A stretch of 64,000 bases of DNA from Mesorhizobium sangaii (lineage in GTDB: Bacteria; Pseudomonadota; Alphaproteobacteria; Rhizobiales; Rhizobiaceae), in contig NZ_JACHEF010000005.1 of the NCBI RefSeq assembly GCF_014207355.1, forward strand, positions 248,001-312,000, read 5' to 3'. Below the pieces are notes generated by a model. The model was not told the DNA's origin. It worked only from the letters and a program-made list of their open reading frames with translations, and ran no database searches. Of the stretch, positions 1-8,032 are shown piece by piece. Numbering within the stretch: position 1 is the stretch's first letter; each line of letters begins with the position of its first letter. A program made the translations under genes and the position numbers.

Positions 1-99
1 ACCCTGTCTTATATCGTGAGGCCTGGTGCCCCCGTTCCGCCGCAATGCGGCGGCACGTGGCGAGCGATAGGGATTTCAGGCATTCAAGGGAGACTTCAT

Positions 100-420
100 A
101 TGAACTTTCACAAAGCCATCGCCGCCGTGCTGATGACCGCAGCACTTGCAGGCTGCGCACAGACCGAAGGCCAACAGAGAGCCGGAACCGGCGCGCTGAT
201 CGGCGGCGCCGGCGGCGCCCTCGTCGGCCAGGCCATTGGCGGCAACACCAAGAGCACGGTCATCGGCGCGGCCAGCGGCGCCCTGCTCGGCGCGGTTGTC
301 GGCTCGGCCACCACCCCGCAACCGCAACGCCGCGGCGAACAGATGTGCCGCTACCAGGACCGCGACGGCCGCATCTACACCGCCCCCTGCGACGACCGCT
401 ATTATAACGGCGATTATTGA
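100..420 (+). CDS. Glycine-zipper outer-membrane lipoprotein (17 kDa antigen-like)
   Basis: Small lipoprotein of 106 aa. The signal peptide ends in the lipobox LAGC, so the protein should be lipidated and held in the outer membrane. Residues of about 35-75 hold repeated small-residue runs (GALIGGAGGALVGQ, GAASGALLGAVVG), the glycine-zipper pattern of the Rickettsia 17 kDa surface antigen/YMGG group; the tail carries two Cys. An in-frame ATG exists at 16, but the ATG at 100 has GGGAGA about 8 nt ahead and begins the signal peptide, so it is preferred. The role of the family is structural or unknown; no partner gene lies next to it. Confidence 0.8.
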   Translation: MNFHKAIAAVLMTAALAGCAQTEGQQRAGTGALIGGAGGALVGQAIGGNTKSTVIGAASGALLGAVVGSATTPQPQRRGEQMCRYQDRDGRIYTAPCDDRYYNGDY

Positions 421-428
421 GTATCAGC

Positions 429-555
429 CCCCTTCTCCCCGTTCACGGGGAGAAGGTCCCGGCAGGGGGATGAGGGGCAGCGCAACGTTCTGGAATGCTG
501 GCACCGTCCCTCACCTGCCTGCCGACATCCTCTCCCCGTAGAACGGGGAGAGGGA
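429..555. repeat. RIME-like paired palindromic repeat (hairpins outside)
   Basis: Two hairpins, CTTCTCCCCGT/ACGGGGAGAAG near 432-456 and CTCTCCCCGT/ACGGGGAGAG near 530-553, flank inverted copies of a GCCGGCAG..TGAGGGGCAG module. The same modules occur at 5267-5443 and 38976-39150. The layout matches the short mosaic intergenic repeats (RIME) described in rhizobia. It lies between the lipoprotein and the prophage remnant. Confidence 0.75.
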
Positions 556-575
556 CGCAGCTTGAGCGTCCCTAC

Positions 576-896
576 CTATTCCTCCAACCTTGCCGCTTTC
601 TCCAGCGCCAGTAGCTGCGCCTCGTCCAGCGTCAGAAATCCCATGATGTGCTGCACCACTTCGGCGCGTGCATTGCTGAGCGCGCTGTGCAGCTCGAAGC
701 CGTTGGGTGTGCGGGTCCGCGCCATCCACTCGCCGTAGGACGGGCGGCGGTAATAGCCTGTCGTCGCCGCGAGGTCGGCCAGCACCATCTCGCCGTCCTC
801 GCCTGAAAACACCCTGAGATACGCCCTGGCCAGCGCCTCACGGGCCTTGGCCGGGCCGCCGGCCTCGCCGGAATGGGCGAAGCGTTTCCGGCTCAT
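576..896 (-). CDS. Bbp19-like podovirus structural protein
   Basis: Protein of 106 aa encoded directly after the portal gene; its ATG overlaps the portal stop as ATGA (893-896), a typical phage operon junction. The central text (YLRVFSGEDGEMVLADL followed by a small aromatic patch GYYRRPSY) recalls the Bbp19 family of short phage proteins found beside head-tail connectors. The function of that family is not established. It is the last recognisable gene of the remnant: no scaffold or capsid gene follows, and a repeat element sits just downstream. Confidence 0.65.
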   Translation of the reverse strand: MSRKRFAHSGEAGGPAKAREALARAYLRVFSGEDGEMVLADLAATTGYYRRPSYGEWMARTRTPNGFELHSALSNARAEVVQHIMGFLTLDEAQLLALEKAARLEE

Positions 897-2638
897 GCGC
901 CGCCACCCGCCGCGCCCGGATCCCCCGGCCCGCCCTGTAGCATGCCTTGCAACCCGTCGAGCAAACCGCTGTCGCGTGCCTGGACGGCCGCCGGCACCGC
1001 ATCCTTGGCCGCCTTGCCGGCGGCGGCGATCGCCGCCATGCCGGCCTGGGCCTGGCTTGCCTTGGCGCGGGCATCGCGCAGGCCGTCGACCTCCTCCTTG
1101 CGGCGGAAAATGCGCTGCGGGCTGCGGCCGGCGCCCTGCACGATCTTGATCGCCTCGTCGCTGTCGATGTTGTCCATCACGCCGGGGTCGAACTGCGCCA
1201 TCTGTATGGCCGTCGTCACCACCTGGATGGTATCGCGCGCCTCGGCCGAGCGGCGCAGCACGTCGAGCGGGCCGGTGAAGGTCGGCCGCACCGCCTTGCC
1301 GGCGAGGCTCGCCGGCGGCAGGAAGCGGCTGCCCTCGTCATAGAGCCCCTTGTCCTCCAAAATGCCGAGCTCGCGGTCGAGATTGGTGGCGAAGCCCGCC
1401 TGGATGATCGAGCCGGAGGGCCCAAGCAGCGCGCCCTTTTCCTCTTGCCTGATCAGCGCTTCGGTCGCCGTCATCTGCGGATTCTGCACCAGCGTCTGGA
1501 ACAGATTGACGAACATCATGTCGCGGATCTCGTCGGCGCGGCTCTGCGCGTAGTTGAAGGCATAGGTCGGGTTCTGCCCGGTCGAGATCGGCGCGATCAG
1601 CGGCCGGCCATTGTCGTCGATCAGGCCGGGATAATTCTCGCCCGGATTGAGCACCGGCACATAGTCGAGCCGGGCTTTCGAGGCGGTGGCCGGATCGGTG
1701 ATCTGCTGCAGCGCGCGCAGTCCGGAGCGGCGCACGGCGTTTTCCTCGCGCACGGTGGTCAGCGCCTCGATGGTCGGCGAGATGCCGTACGGGTCGCCCT
1801 CGTAGCGGCGCCAGTTGAAGGTCGACACCGGAAAGGTGCGAAAGCCGCTTTCCCGCACGATCTCCTCCTCGTCCTCGATGACATGGTAGGAGGCGAACGC
1901 CGTGTCGAGATACTGGGTGTGGCCGCCGAGCCGGTACATCTTGCGCTCGTCGCGCGGCTGGATGCACTGGACAAGCGAGATCTTGGTCTCGCACTTGGCC
2001 GGATCGTCGACCAGCACCTTGATGCGCATCGGCAGCCTTTCATAGCCGAGCAGCTGTGCCGCCTGCCGCGCGGTGCGCTCGTAGCGGCGATGAAAAATGT
2101 CGACCTGGCCCCAGCGGTTGCGGCTGAGATACCCCTCGACCACAGGGATCGAGGCATAGCGGATCAGCGTCGAGCCAAACCCCTCCTCGGCATAGAGATA
2201 GGCCGGGCCATAGCGCACGACATTGCGCAGGCAGGCCTGTGTCGCCGGCACGAAGTTGGAATTGGCAGAGTAGCGCAGCGAGAACAGAAAATCGCGCAGG
2301 GCTTCCGCCCATTCCTTTTCCTCGTCGGTCTCCTGGTCATTCATTTCCGCGGTCGACAGGCCGTGCCATTTTTCCGACTGCGGAATGATCAGGCTTTCCA
2401 GCCCCGCGGCGAGCCGGTTGGCGGCCGAGTTGATGGTGTTGGCGTAAACGCGGGCACCGCGCCGCTCCTGCCGCTCGGCCTGCGAGTCCGCCCCACCTCC
2501 GCGGCGGCCGCTCCAGATGTCGGGCGCGTCGGGGTCGCAGAACTCCGCCACCTGCTCCCACACCGCCTCATACTGGCTGCGCTCGCTCTCGAGCTCGGAC
2601 TGGCGGGACAGGATATCGCGGGCACGGGTATCGGTCAT
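893..2638 (-). CDS. Phage portal (head-to-tail connector) protein
   Basis: 581 aa, the usual length for podovirus portals of the head-to-tail connecting protein family. The N-terminus (MTDTRARDILSRQSELESER, then WEQVAEFCDPDAPDIWSG) and the middle text (FHRRYERTARQAAQLLGY, NPGENYPGLIDDNGRP) fit that family. The portal forms the dodecameric ring through which DNA enters the capsid. The frame is open for another 88 codons upstream, but those read through a repeat element, so ATG 2638 is chosen. No internal stop is seen. It appears intact within an otherwise decayed cluster and overlaps the next gene by 4 nt. Confidence 0.85.
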   Translation of the reverse strand: MTDTRARDILSRQSELESERSQYEAVWEQVAEFCDPDAPDIWSGRRGGGADSQAERQERRGARVYANTINSAANRLAAGLESLIIPQSEKWHGLSTAEMNDQETDEEKEWAEALRDFLFSLRYSANSNFVPATQACLRNVVRYGPAYLYAEEGFGSTLIRYASIPVVEGYLSRNRWGQVDIFHRRYERTARQAAQLLGYERLPMRIKVLVDDPAKCETKISLVQCIQPRDERKMYRLGGHTQYLDTAFASYHVIEDEEEIVRESGFRTFPVSTFNWRRYEGDPYGISPTIEALTTVREENAVRRSGLRALQQITDPATASKARLDYVPVLNPGENYPGLIDDNGRPLIAPISTGQNPTYAFNYAQSRADEIRDMMFVNLFQTLVQNPQMTATEALIRQEEKGALLGPSGSIIQAGFATNLDRELGILEDKGLYDEGSRFLPPASLAGKAVRPTFTGPLDVLRRSAEARDTIQVVTTAIQMAQFDPGVMDNIDSDEAIKIVQGAGRSPQRIFRRKEEVDGLRDARAKASQAQAGMAAIAAAGKAAKDAVPAAVQARDSGLLDGLQGMLQGGPGDPGAAGGGA

Positions 2639-2708
2639 GGGTTCAGCCTCGCTGGGGTGAGGAATGGGATGGTGACGTGGAAGAAAATGAGCGGACGCCG
2701 GAGCCGCT

Positions 2709-2887
2709 GATCTCCCCCCTTGAGGGGGAGATGGCCGGCAGGCCAGAGGGGGGCGCTGTCCCGCCGACCTGCAATCATTTTGGTGTGTTGCCTTTGGACC
2801 TTGTTTCGAAATCGCAAAGGCTGGTGTTCCTTCACGCCCCCCTCTGCCCTGCCGGGCATCTCCCCCTCGAGGGGGGGAGATTGGCAG
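2709..2887. repeat. Paired palindromic intergenic repeat, second family (hairpins outside)
   Basis: Inverted arms: a CTCCCCCCTTGAGGGGGAG hairpin followed by ATGGCCGGCAGGCCAGAGGGG, and about 90 nt later the reverse arrangement (CCCCTCTGCCCTGCCGGGCA then a second hairpin). The same module pair in the opposite layout is at 7057-7236. It lies between the portal gene and the tiny phage gene at 3116-3205, so it has probably inserted inside the prophage. Confidence 0.7.
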
Positions 2888-3049
2888 CTTCCGCGTCGGC
2901 ACCCTGTCATCTTTTGCCCATCCGGCGGTGCTACGAGTTTCTCGCGGCGGGTTTTGGAGGAGGTCGATGTGACGACGACAAGCCTTGCCGGCACCCTGAA
3001 AAACCGCGGCAAACAGGTGGCCAAACGCCTGCTTGGCTATGATTCCCTT

Positions 3050-3112
3050 CTAACACCCTCATCCGACCGAGCTTCGCTCGGCCACCTTCTCCCACAGGGG
3101 GAGAAGGAAGAG
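3050..3112. repeat. Short palindromic intergenic repeat
   Basis: Two adjacent hairpins: CCGAGC-TTC-GCTCGG at about 3067-3081 and CCTTCTCCC-ACA-GGGGGAGAAGG just after. The second resembles the stem of the element at 429-555. No coding potential is seen between 2887 and 3115. Confidence 0.6.
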
Positions 3113-3115
3113 CCC

Positions 3116-3205
3116 TCACCCCCGCCTTCTCACCAGCCGAGCATGCCGTCGCCAATACCACCACGCCAGCACGCGCTTGCGGAAACTGCGCTTCATCGCG
3201 GTCAT
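3116..3205 (-). CDS. Tiny basic phage protein
   Basis: 29 codons starting 3 nt after the stop of the preceding gene (3209-3403), so translational coupling is plausible. The product is strongly basic and aromatic (MKRSFRKRVLAWWYWRRHARL). A second in-frame ATG lies three codons in. Short basic proteins like this occur between the small virion gene and portal in related phages, but I cannot name a family. The evidence is position and composition only. Confidence 0.4.
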   Translation of the reverse strand: MTAMKRSFRKRVLAWWYWRRHARLVRRRG

Positions 3206-3208
3206 GGT

Positions 3209-3403
3209 CTAAAGTCCCAGCAGCACGCGGCGCTGGCCGGTGAGGCTTGCCGGCGCGAGGTCGGTCTTGATGGTGCTGAGCGAGCCCTGGCGCTGCTCGA
3301 GCTCAGTCCGCAGCGCCGCCTCGCGCGCCTGCATGTCCTTGTCCTCGGCTGTCGGCGTCGGCGGCAGCCGCTTCAGTTCCGGTGGTTTTTGAAACAGGCA
3401 CAT
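3209..3403 (-). CDS. Small podovirus virion-module protein (MCLF type)
   Basis: 64 aa. It begins MCLFQKPPELKRLPPTPTAED and ends with a Leu/Arg-rich patch after a short Glu-rich helix, the pattern of the small MCLF-type proteins commonly found before podovirus portal genes; their role is unknown. The frame is open further upstream, but ATG 3403 is preceded by AGGGAAGG. The start lies inside the end of the upstream Gp13-like gene (about 100 nt overlap). Confidence 0.6.
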   Translation of the reverse strand: MCLFQKPPELKRLPPTPTAEDKDMQAREAALRTELEQRQGSLSTIKTDLAPASLTGQRRVLLGL

Positions 3404-3872
3404 GGTTCCAGCCTTCCCTTGTCCAATCGTAGAGAAAAAAATCTTCGCCGTTCCTGCCATAGCCCGGCAGCAGGCTGCGTTGCGTGGCGCCGAGCCGGCC
3501 AAGCCAGCGCAACGCCAGTCGATTGGCGGCCAAGGCGCGGGCCTCGACCCGCCAGGCGCCCCGTGCCGCGACTTGAGGTCCAAGCACGGTGTGAAAGAAC
3601 GCGGTGATCCCAGGCACGCAGCGCCTCATGCGGCGCGTGCCCCAGCTCCAGGCGATCCACAGCCCGCCGCGCTGTTCGGCGGCGCCAAAGCCGGCCTCCG
3701 GATTGCCGTCGAGCTCGGCGACATAGGCAAACCCCTGCAGCGCGGTGAGCGCCAGCAACGCCGGCGACCAGTGGTCGAGCTGGCAGTCGATCTCGGCGCG
3801 GTCTTCGGGGCGCAGGTTGGCAGCGATGTAGCTGAGGTCGCGCAAGGTGGCGGGGATGATACGGAGGGGCAT
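3303..3872 (-). CDS. Gp13-like internal virion / GNAT-fold phage protein
   Basis: About 189 aa from the ATG at 3872 (MPLRIIPATLRDLSYIAANL). The text PEDRAEIDCQ.., the stretch GLWIAWSWGT and FFHTVLGPQ.., and a C-terminus near DFFLYDW match the acetyltransferase-like Gp13/DUF2833 proteins encoded next to podovirus structural genes. Such proteins are thought to be internal virion proteins or to lack enzyme activity. The reading frame runs about 100 nt into the next gene. The Ala/Gly-rich end after YDW looks like read-through, so the original stop may have been lost. Confidence 0.55.
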   Translation of the reverse strand: MPLRIIPATLRDLSYIAANLRPEDRAEIDCQLDHWSPALLALTALQGFAYVAELDGNPEAGFGAAEQRGGLWIAWSWGTRRMRRCVPGITAFFHTVLGPQVAARGAWRVEARALAANRLALRWLGRLGATQRSLLPGYGRNGEDFFLYDWTREGWNHVPVSKTTGTEAAAADADSRGQGHAGARGGAAD

Positions 3873-4011
3873 GAACAGGCCAGAGCGATGGGGTGCGCTT
3901 CCCGCTTTCGGGCGGAGTCTCGGAGGCCCGCGCACTTGACCGGTCCCGGCGCCAGTGACCTACTTCGGACATTGAACACGCAGGCTACCGACGACTGGAG
4001 GAGACGGGCGA

Positions 4012-4383
4012 ATGGACATTCGATCGACACTGACGGAGCTATGCGAAGCCTTCAACGCGCACGATCTCGATCGCATCATGGCGTTCTTTGCCGACGATTG
4101 CGTCCTGGAGATGCCGAGGGGGAGCATGCCTTGGGGAACGCGTTGCGAGGGCAAACGCAACATACGAGACGCACTGGCGACACGCTTCGAAGGCTTGCCC
4201 GATGTCCACTACGGCAACCCCAGGCATTTTGTGGATGCGGCTGCCGATACCGGCATCTCGAAATGGACCCTCACAGGCACCACCCGCGAGGGCACGCGAA
4301 AGGAGGTCCAAGGTTGCGACTTCTACACGTTTCGCGACGGCAAGGTGATCCGCAAGGATTCTTACTGGAAAATCGTGGAGTAA
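4012..4383 (+). CDS. SnoaL-like / NTF2-fold protein
   Basis: 123 aa of the nuclear-transport-factor-2 fold: N-terminal helices (TELCEAFNAHDLDRIMAFFAD), then DDCVLEMPRG, KWTLTGTTREG and a final TFRDGKVIRKDSYWKI strand. Members are steroid-isomerase-like or polyketide-cyclase-like enzymes, or stress proteins; the substrate cannot be read from sequence. It is transcribed against the surrounding prophage genes and lies between the terminase C-terminal half and the Gp13-like gene, so it probably entered the remnant after phage decay. Confidence 0.75.
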   Translation: MDIRSTLTELCEAFNAHDLDRIMAFFADDCVLEMPRGSMPWGTRCEGKRNIRDALATRFEGLPDVHYGNPRHFVDAAADTGISKWTLTGTTREGTRKEVQGCDFYTFRDGKVIRKDSYWKIVE

Positions 4384-4433
4384 CCCACGAATCACGGTGA
4401 CAGTGCACTGTTCGCCGGTCGGCACCTCGCTTC

Positions 4434-5207
4434 TCACCTAAACGCCCCCAGCGGATCACTCTGCCCCACCGGCCTTCTCGGCACCCTGAACTCCGCCGGA
4501 TCGACCACCGCCTCCCTCAGCATCATCACGCCATAACGGGTCGCCGCCATCAGATCGTCGCGCAGTTTTACAACCTGGCCGTCCCGGCGATGATAAAGCC
4601 GAAATTCCTCGAACCAGGGCAAAAGCGTCGAAAACACCTTGAAGCGGCCGGATTGCATGCGATCGAGCATCTCCATCAGCCCGGCCTCGACCGAGACCGA
4701 ACCGTCCGGGAATTGCGCGTGGCGGGTCAGCATGTTCAGCCCATGCGCGGCATACTGCCGGGCGAGCGCCACGCCCGCCCCTTCCAGCGTCTCGCGGCGG
4801 CCGTCGCGCGGCCACGCCCAGGGCAACCATTCGCCCCATGGTTTCAGGGTCAGCGTCTGCATCGCCGGCGTCTGCTGCGAAGCGCGGCAGGCCTTGGCGA
4901 CATAGACGACATCGGCCTCCGTATCCCAGGCAAGCTCGACCGCGGCCGACGGATGGTCCCAGCCGAAATCGAGCGCGCCGATGCGCGGCCAGTAGCGCGG
5001 CAGCCGGAACGGCGCGCAGGCGATCAATTCCTCGGCCACCGGAAAGATGCGACCGGAGCCCAGCACCGGAATACCGCGAGCCCGCGCCTCCCGCTCATGC
5101 GCCGGATAGGCGGCAACGATCGCGGCGCGCTCCTGGCGTGAATAATGCTCGGCATCGTCGATGGTCATGAAGGTGACGTGACGGGTCATGGCGTATTCCT
5201 GAATCAC
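4434..5207 (-). pseudogene. Large terminase, C-terminal (nuclease) fragment
   Basis: About 257 codons beginning at a GTG at 5207, with no ATPase motifs. The text (DAEHYSRQERAAIVAAYP, then GIPVLGSGRIFPV, GALDFGWDHPSAAVELAW with acidic residues, and KLRDDLMAATRYG) is the RNase-H-like nuclease half of a phage large terminase. The matching ATPase half lies upstream at 5488-6240 in another frame, separated by a RIME-like element. In a functional phage these are one polypeptide of about 500 aa, so the gene is read as interrupted. The short in-frame run above 5207 is ended by a stop near 5236. Confidence 0.8.
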
Positions 5208-5266
5208 CTTGCGAGACGAGGGCGTATCGTTTTGTTAAGGCGCGATCTTTTCTAGTCACCGTCGCG

Positions 5267-5443
5267 CCGCCCCTCATCGCCCTGCCGGGCACTTCTCCCC
5301 GTATAGTGACGGGGAGAAGGACGCCGTCACCAATGGTTTCGCCAATAATCTGCGTTGCAACAAAGGAGCCGAGTTTGCGGCCAGCCCCCTCTCCCCGTCA
5401 CTATACGGGGAGAGGATGCCGGCAGGCAGGTGAGGGGCAGCAC
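5267..5443. repeat. RIME-like repeat interrupting the terminase gene (hairpins inside)
   Basis: Two hairpins with the same stem in opposite orientation: CTCCCCGTATAGTGACGGGG near 5296-5317 and CCCCGTCACTATACGGGG near 5390-5412. Each is bounded outside by a GCCCCTCA..TGCCGGC module, so the whole is a long inverted repeat with a spacer of about 70 nt. The same pair occurs at 38976-39150. It lies between the two halves of the large terminase. Confidence 0.8.
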
Positions 5444-5487
5444 AAGCCGAAGACAAGAAGCCATCGAAGCCACTGCCGCTTAACCCC

Positions 5488-6240
5488 TCACCCCTTGCCC
5501 ATCCCCTCCACCTCTTCCGCCGACAGGAACAACAGCACCACATCCGACATGCCGAGCAGTGGCGTGAAGGTGACGATGGTGATGCCGCCGGTGGCGTTGG
5601 TGCGGGTCAGGCCTTCGGAATAGATGTCGAGCGGCGGTTCCTCGTCGAACCAGACGCCGTGCAGCGTCTCACCCTGCCATTTCTCGCGGCCCTTCTCGAA
5701 GCTCTTGAACGACAGCACCGATTCATCGGCCTGCACGTCGCCGCCCCAGCGCACCACGACGCTGTCAAGCGCACCCGGCGCGCCGCGCCCCATGATGGTC
5801 TGCACAATAGCGTCGGCCGGAATCATGCCGGTGCCCCAGGCCACGTGCTGCTGCGGCGGGCCAACCAGCACGCGCTGCGGGTTGTCGCGCGTGCCTTCGC
5901 CGGTCACACCAGCCGCCCACAACCGGACCGCGCCGTCAAAGACCTTGCCTTGCCACCACGAGGGGTAGCGCCCGGTCAGGTGCATGGCCCATTCGGCGCC
6001 ACCGGCCCTGGTCTTGCCGAGCTGGTTGCCGGCCATGAACAGCCGTTCGCGGTTCTGTGCACCCGCGGCATGGAACTCCGCTTGTCTGGCGTAGGGCCGG
6101 TAGGCCGCGAGCTGGTTAGTGCGGCGCCTACGGTCCAGTTCCGCCAGCAGCGCCAGATATTCCGTCTTCGCCGCCGAGGTCCTCGAGGAACGGCTTAAGG
6201 GCGGCTTCGAGGCCGCGGATACGGCTGCGGATCTCGTCAT
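5488..6240 (-). pseudogene. Large terminase, N-terminal (ATPase) fragment
   Basis: About 250 codons with a Walker A motif (MAGNQLGKTRAGG), a Walker B/catalytic carboxylate (GVWFDEEPPLD) and the coupling-type text TFTPLLGMSDVV, all standard for the ATPase of podovirus-like large terminases that power DNA packaging. The frame stops soon after FLSAEE, at the edge of the repeat at 5267-5443; the nuclease half continues at 4434-5207. The start at 6240 lies inside the upstream gene (113 nt overlap) and may not be the true one. The split makes the protein non-functional unless the halves act in trans. Confidence 0.8.
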
Positions 6241-6511
6241 CGCTTAAGCCGTCCAGTTGGTTGATCGAAACATGTAAATCCTTGGGCAGCACCGAAAGCA
6301 CGATCTTCAGATACTGGTCGGGCTTGTCGGCACGCACCTCGGCAATTACGCCGGCGCCATGGGTGCGGAAATCGGCGCGCACCGCGGCCAGGAAATCATC
6401 GCCCAGCGTCTTTTTCGCGCGCTTCGGCCGGCGTTTTGCGGCGAGCTTTGTGGCGGGCGTCGCGGTCCGGCTCTTCGGTGCCCGGCGAGCCGGCGGCGGC
6501 TTGTCAGCCAT
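6128..6511 (-). CDS. Putative small terminase subunit / TerL-adjacent phage protein
   Basis: 127 aa directly upstream of the large terminase. A Lys/Arg/Pro-rich N-terminus (APKSRTATPATKLAAKRRPKRAKK) precedes a helical block (DDFLAAVRADFRTHGAG, KPDQYLKIVLSVLPKDL) and a terminal LSDDEIRSRIRGLEA helix. This shape and position are those of DNA-binding small terminase-like proteins, but no helix-turn-helix is obvious, so the call is positional. The start overlaps the stop of the upstream gene in ATGGCTGA. Confidence 0.55.
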   Translation of the reverse strand: MADKPPPARRAPKSRTATPATKLAAKRRPKRAKKTLGDDFLAAVRADFRTHGAGVIAEVRADKPDQYLKIVLSVLPKDLHVSINQLDGLSDDEIRSRIRGLEAALKPFLEDLGGEDGISGAAGGTGP

Positions 6512-7013
6512 GCTCGCCCCCTGCGGTCTCTGCAGTGGTCGTCCTGGATTTCACCACCTTGGATTTTGATCGGGCGGATCTTTTCGCCGTGGATTTCGCC
6601 ACTTTGGATTTCGCCACTTTGGATTTCGACCGCGCGACGCGCTTGCGCGGCTTGCTGGCCGCGCGCACCGGTTTTGTCGGGCAGGCCTCCGCCTCTATCG
6701 CGCTGGGCGGTATTGCCGCTTCCGAGCCCGCCGCGCCGGAACCCGCTGCACCGGATCGGCCGCCAAAGCGCAGCCGCTTCGTCAGCCGTGCCGCGCCTAT
6801 CGCCCGGTCGCGGCCACCCAGCGAGCCCAGGGCAAACCCGAAGCCGCCGGCCGCATCGACCGGACCGCCGCGCACCATGCCGATCAGCACGCCGGGCGCG
6901 ACCTGCTCGATAAGGCCGAGACGCGCCTGCGGCGCCGCCCCCTCGAACTCCCCAATGGCACTGACGACCTCGCGGCCGCCATCGTCGGTGATGATCGTGG
7001 CGTAGCGGACCAT
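6504..7013 (-). CDS. Phage-module protein with histone-like Lys/Ser tail
   Basis: 169 aa from ATG 7013. The N-terminal half (MVRYATIITDDGGREVVSAI) is globular and of unknown family. A Gly/Ala-rich linker follows, and the C-terminus is a repeated basic tail (KSKVAKSKVAKSTAKR..) that resembles histone H1-type DNA-binding tails. On the DNA this tail is a run of near-identical 12-nt units around 6556-6625. It is the first gene of the minus-strand phage operon and overlaps the next start by 8 nt. It may bind nucleic acid; this is inferred from composition only. Confidence 0.55.
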   Translation of the reverse strand: MVRYATIITDDGGREVVSAIGEFEGAAPQARLGLIEQVAPGVLIGMVRGGPVDAAGGFGFALGSLGGRDRAIGAARLTKRLRFGGRSGAAGSGAAGSEAAIPPSAIEAEACPTKPVRAASKPRKRVARSKSKVAKSKVAKSTAKRSARSKSKVVKSRTTTAETAGGEHG

Positions 7014-7056
7014 GGATTTTTCTCGCTGTTTGCGAAGGGTCGTCGGGCAAAGGATG

Positions 7057-7236
7057 GCGTTCCTTCGCGCCCCCCTCTGTCCTCCCGGACATCTCCCCCA
7101 CAAGGGGGGAGATTGGCAGCTTCAGCGCCTTGCTATGCCTGCTACGTTGGCGATTTGCGAAACCCGAGATGACGGCCAATCTCCCCCCAAAGAGGGGGAG
7201 ATGTCCGGCAAGACAGAGGGGGCGCTGTCCCGCCAA
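7057..7236. repeat. Paired palindromic intergenic repeat, second family (hairpins inside)
   Basis: Outer arms GCGCCCCCCTCTGTCC and its near-complement AGACAGAGGGGGCGC enclose two inner CTCCCCC..GGGGGAG hairpins with a spacer of about 60 nt. It is built from the same modules as 2709-2887 but with the hairpins facing inward. It sits directly upstream of the phage operon start at 7013. Confidence 0.7.
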
Positions 7237-7253
7237 CACGTCTGATTGAGCCA

Positions 7254-7336
7254 AAAACAAAAAACCCGCCTCGGCGGCGGGTCGTTGGCGCAAATCAGCA
7301 CCATGGACAAATATGTAGCATAGCTGCCCTCACCCA
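7254..7336 (-). ncRNA. Short leader/terminator unit, copy 1
   Basis: Read on the minus strand: GGTGAGGGCAGCTATGCTA, a short spacer, CATGGTGCTGATTTGCGCC, then a GC stem (CCGCC/GGCGG) and a T run (GGCGGGTTTTTTG). That is a start codon leading within about 45 nt into an intrinsic terminator. Copy 2 at 7428-7516 has the same order and near-identical sequence. It lies upstream of the phage operon on the same strand, so it could be a small RNA or an attenuator-type leader. No known RNA family was recognised. Confidence 0.5.
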
Positions 7337-7427
7337 GTCAACGATTTTCTGAGAAAAAATTCCTATTCCGTTTTGCGACGCCGCGCCAACCAAGGTCCCG
7401 CGCATCGCTGAAGGGCAGCTGGAAATG

Positions 7428-7516
7428 AAAAAACCCGCCTGCGCGGCGGGTCTGGAGGTCGTCGGCGCAAATCTGCACCATGGCCAAATCAATAGCACAA
7501 CTGCCCTCACCGGACA
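7428..7516 (-). ncRNA. Short leader/terminator unit, copy 2
   Basis: Minus-strand order as in copy 1: GGTGAGGGCAGTTGTGCTA, then CATGGTGCAGATTTGCGCC, seven extra bases, a CCCGCC/GGCGGG stem and six T residues. A -10-like GTGCTATTG lies just before the conserved part. The two copies are about 175 nt apart and differ mainly in the spacer before the terminator stem, which suggests duplication and selection on both the ATG region and the terminator. The remainder of 7337-7646 holds no gene that I can support. Confidence 0.5.
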
Positions 7517-7646
7517 ATCCGTTCGGCATGGATCGGGCGTCGAGGATCGGGCTTTTCGTGCCGGCTTTTCATAAGCCGACATCTGTGAGACCGTGAGCTG
7601 AAGCTCATGGAATGATTCGCGTCGTACGGCCTTGTGGGAGAGGGCG

Positions 7647-7916
7647 ATGGACAGACCAACCATGGCATCCGTCTTCAGGGTCCGGCATGCGCCGGCCACG
7701 GTTTCGGGTGTGCGCAGCACCGGTCAGGGACAGGCGGACCCGATCATCCGCGTGCGCTCGCTCGGCGAGGCGATCCGCTTCGTCGCCCACGCCTATCCCC
7801 AATACGACATCAGCGCCGTCGCCATCGCTTCGGCTGATCCCTCGATCCCCCGCCTCGGGGGTCTGGAAGTGAAAGCGCTGTGGCGCGAATATGGCGAACG
7901 CCTGACGCAGGAATAG
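7647..7916 (+). CDS. Conserved hypothetical protein
   Basis: 89 aa, not recognised as a named family. ATG 7647 follows GGGAGAGGG at 5 nt spacing, better than the two earlier in-frame starts. The C-terminal half (EAIRFVAHAYPQYDISAVAI, then GLEVKALWREYGERL) looks like a compact alpha/beta domain. No signal peptide or membrane segment. It starts the row of short plus-strand genes after the phage remnant. Confidence 0.65.
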   Translation: MDRPTMASVFRVRHAPATVSGVRSTGQGQADPIIRVRSLGEAIRFVAHAYPQYDISAVAIASADPSIPRLGGLEVKALWREYGERLTQE

Positions 7917-8032
7917 GCATTTCCAGGCAGCCAGCTCCGTGATCTTTTGCGACCTCGCCTACGCCCTGCCCTCACCGCCGGAGCGGAAACGCCGCTCGCG
8001 CGTTTTTGATCATAGCCACGGGAGCAATCGCC

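Noticed and set aside
947..2710. 587-codon open frame on the plus strand across the portal gene
   Set aside because: It is the antisense shadow of the GC-rich portal gene, has no recognisable domain or ribosome site, and its length is explained by codon bias on the other strand.
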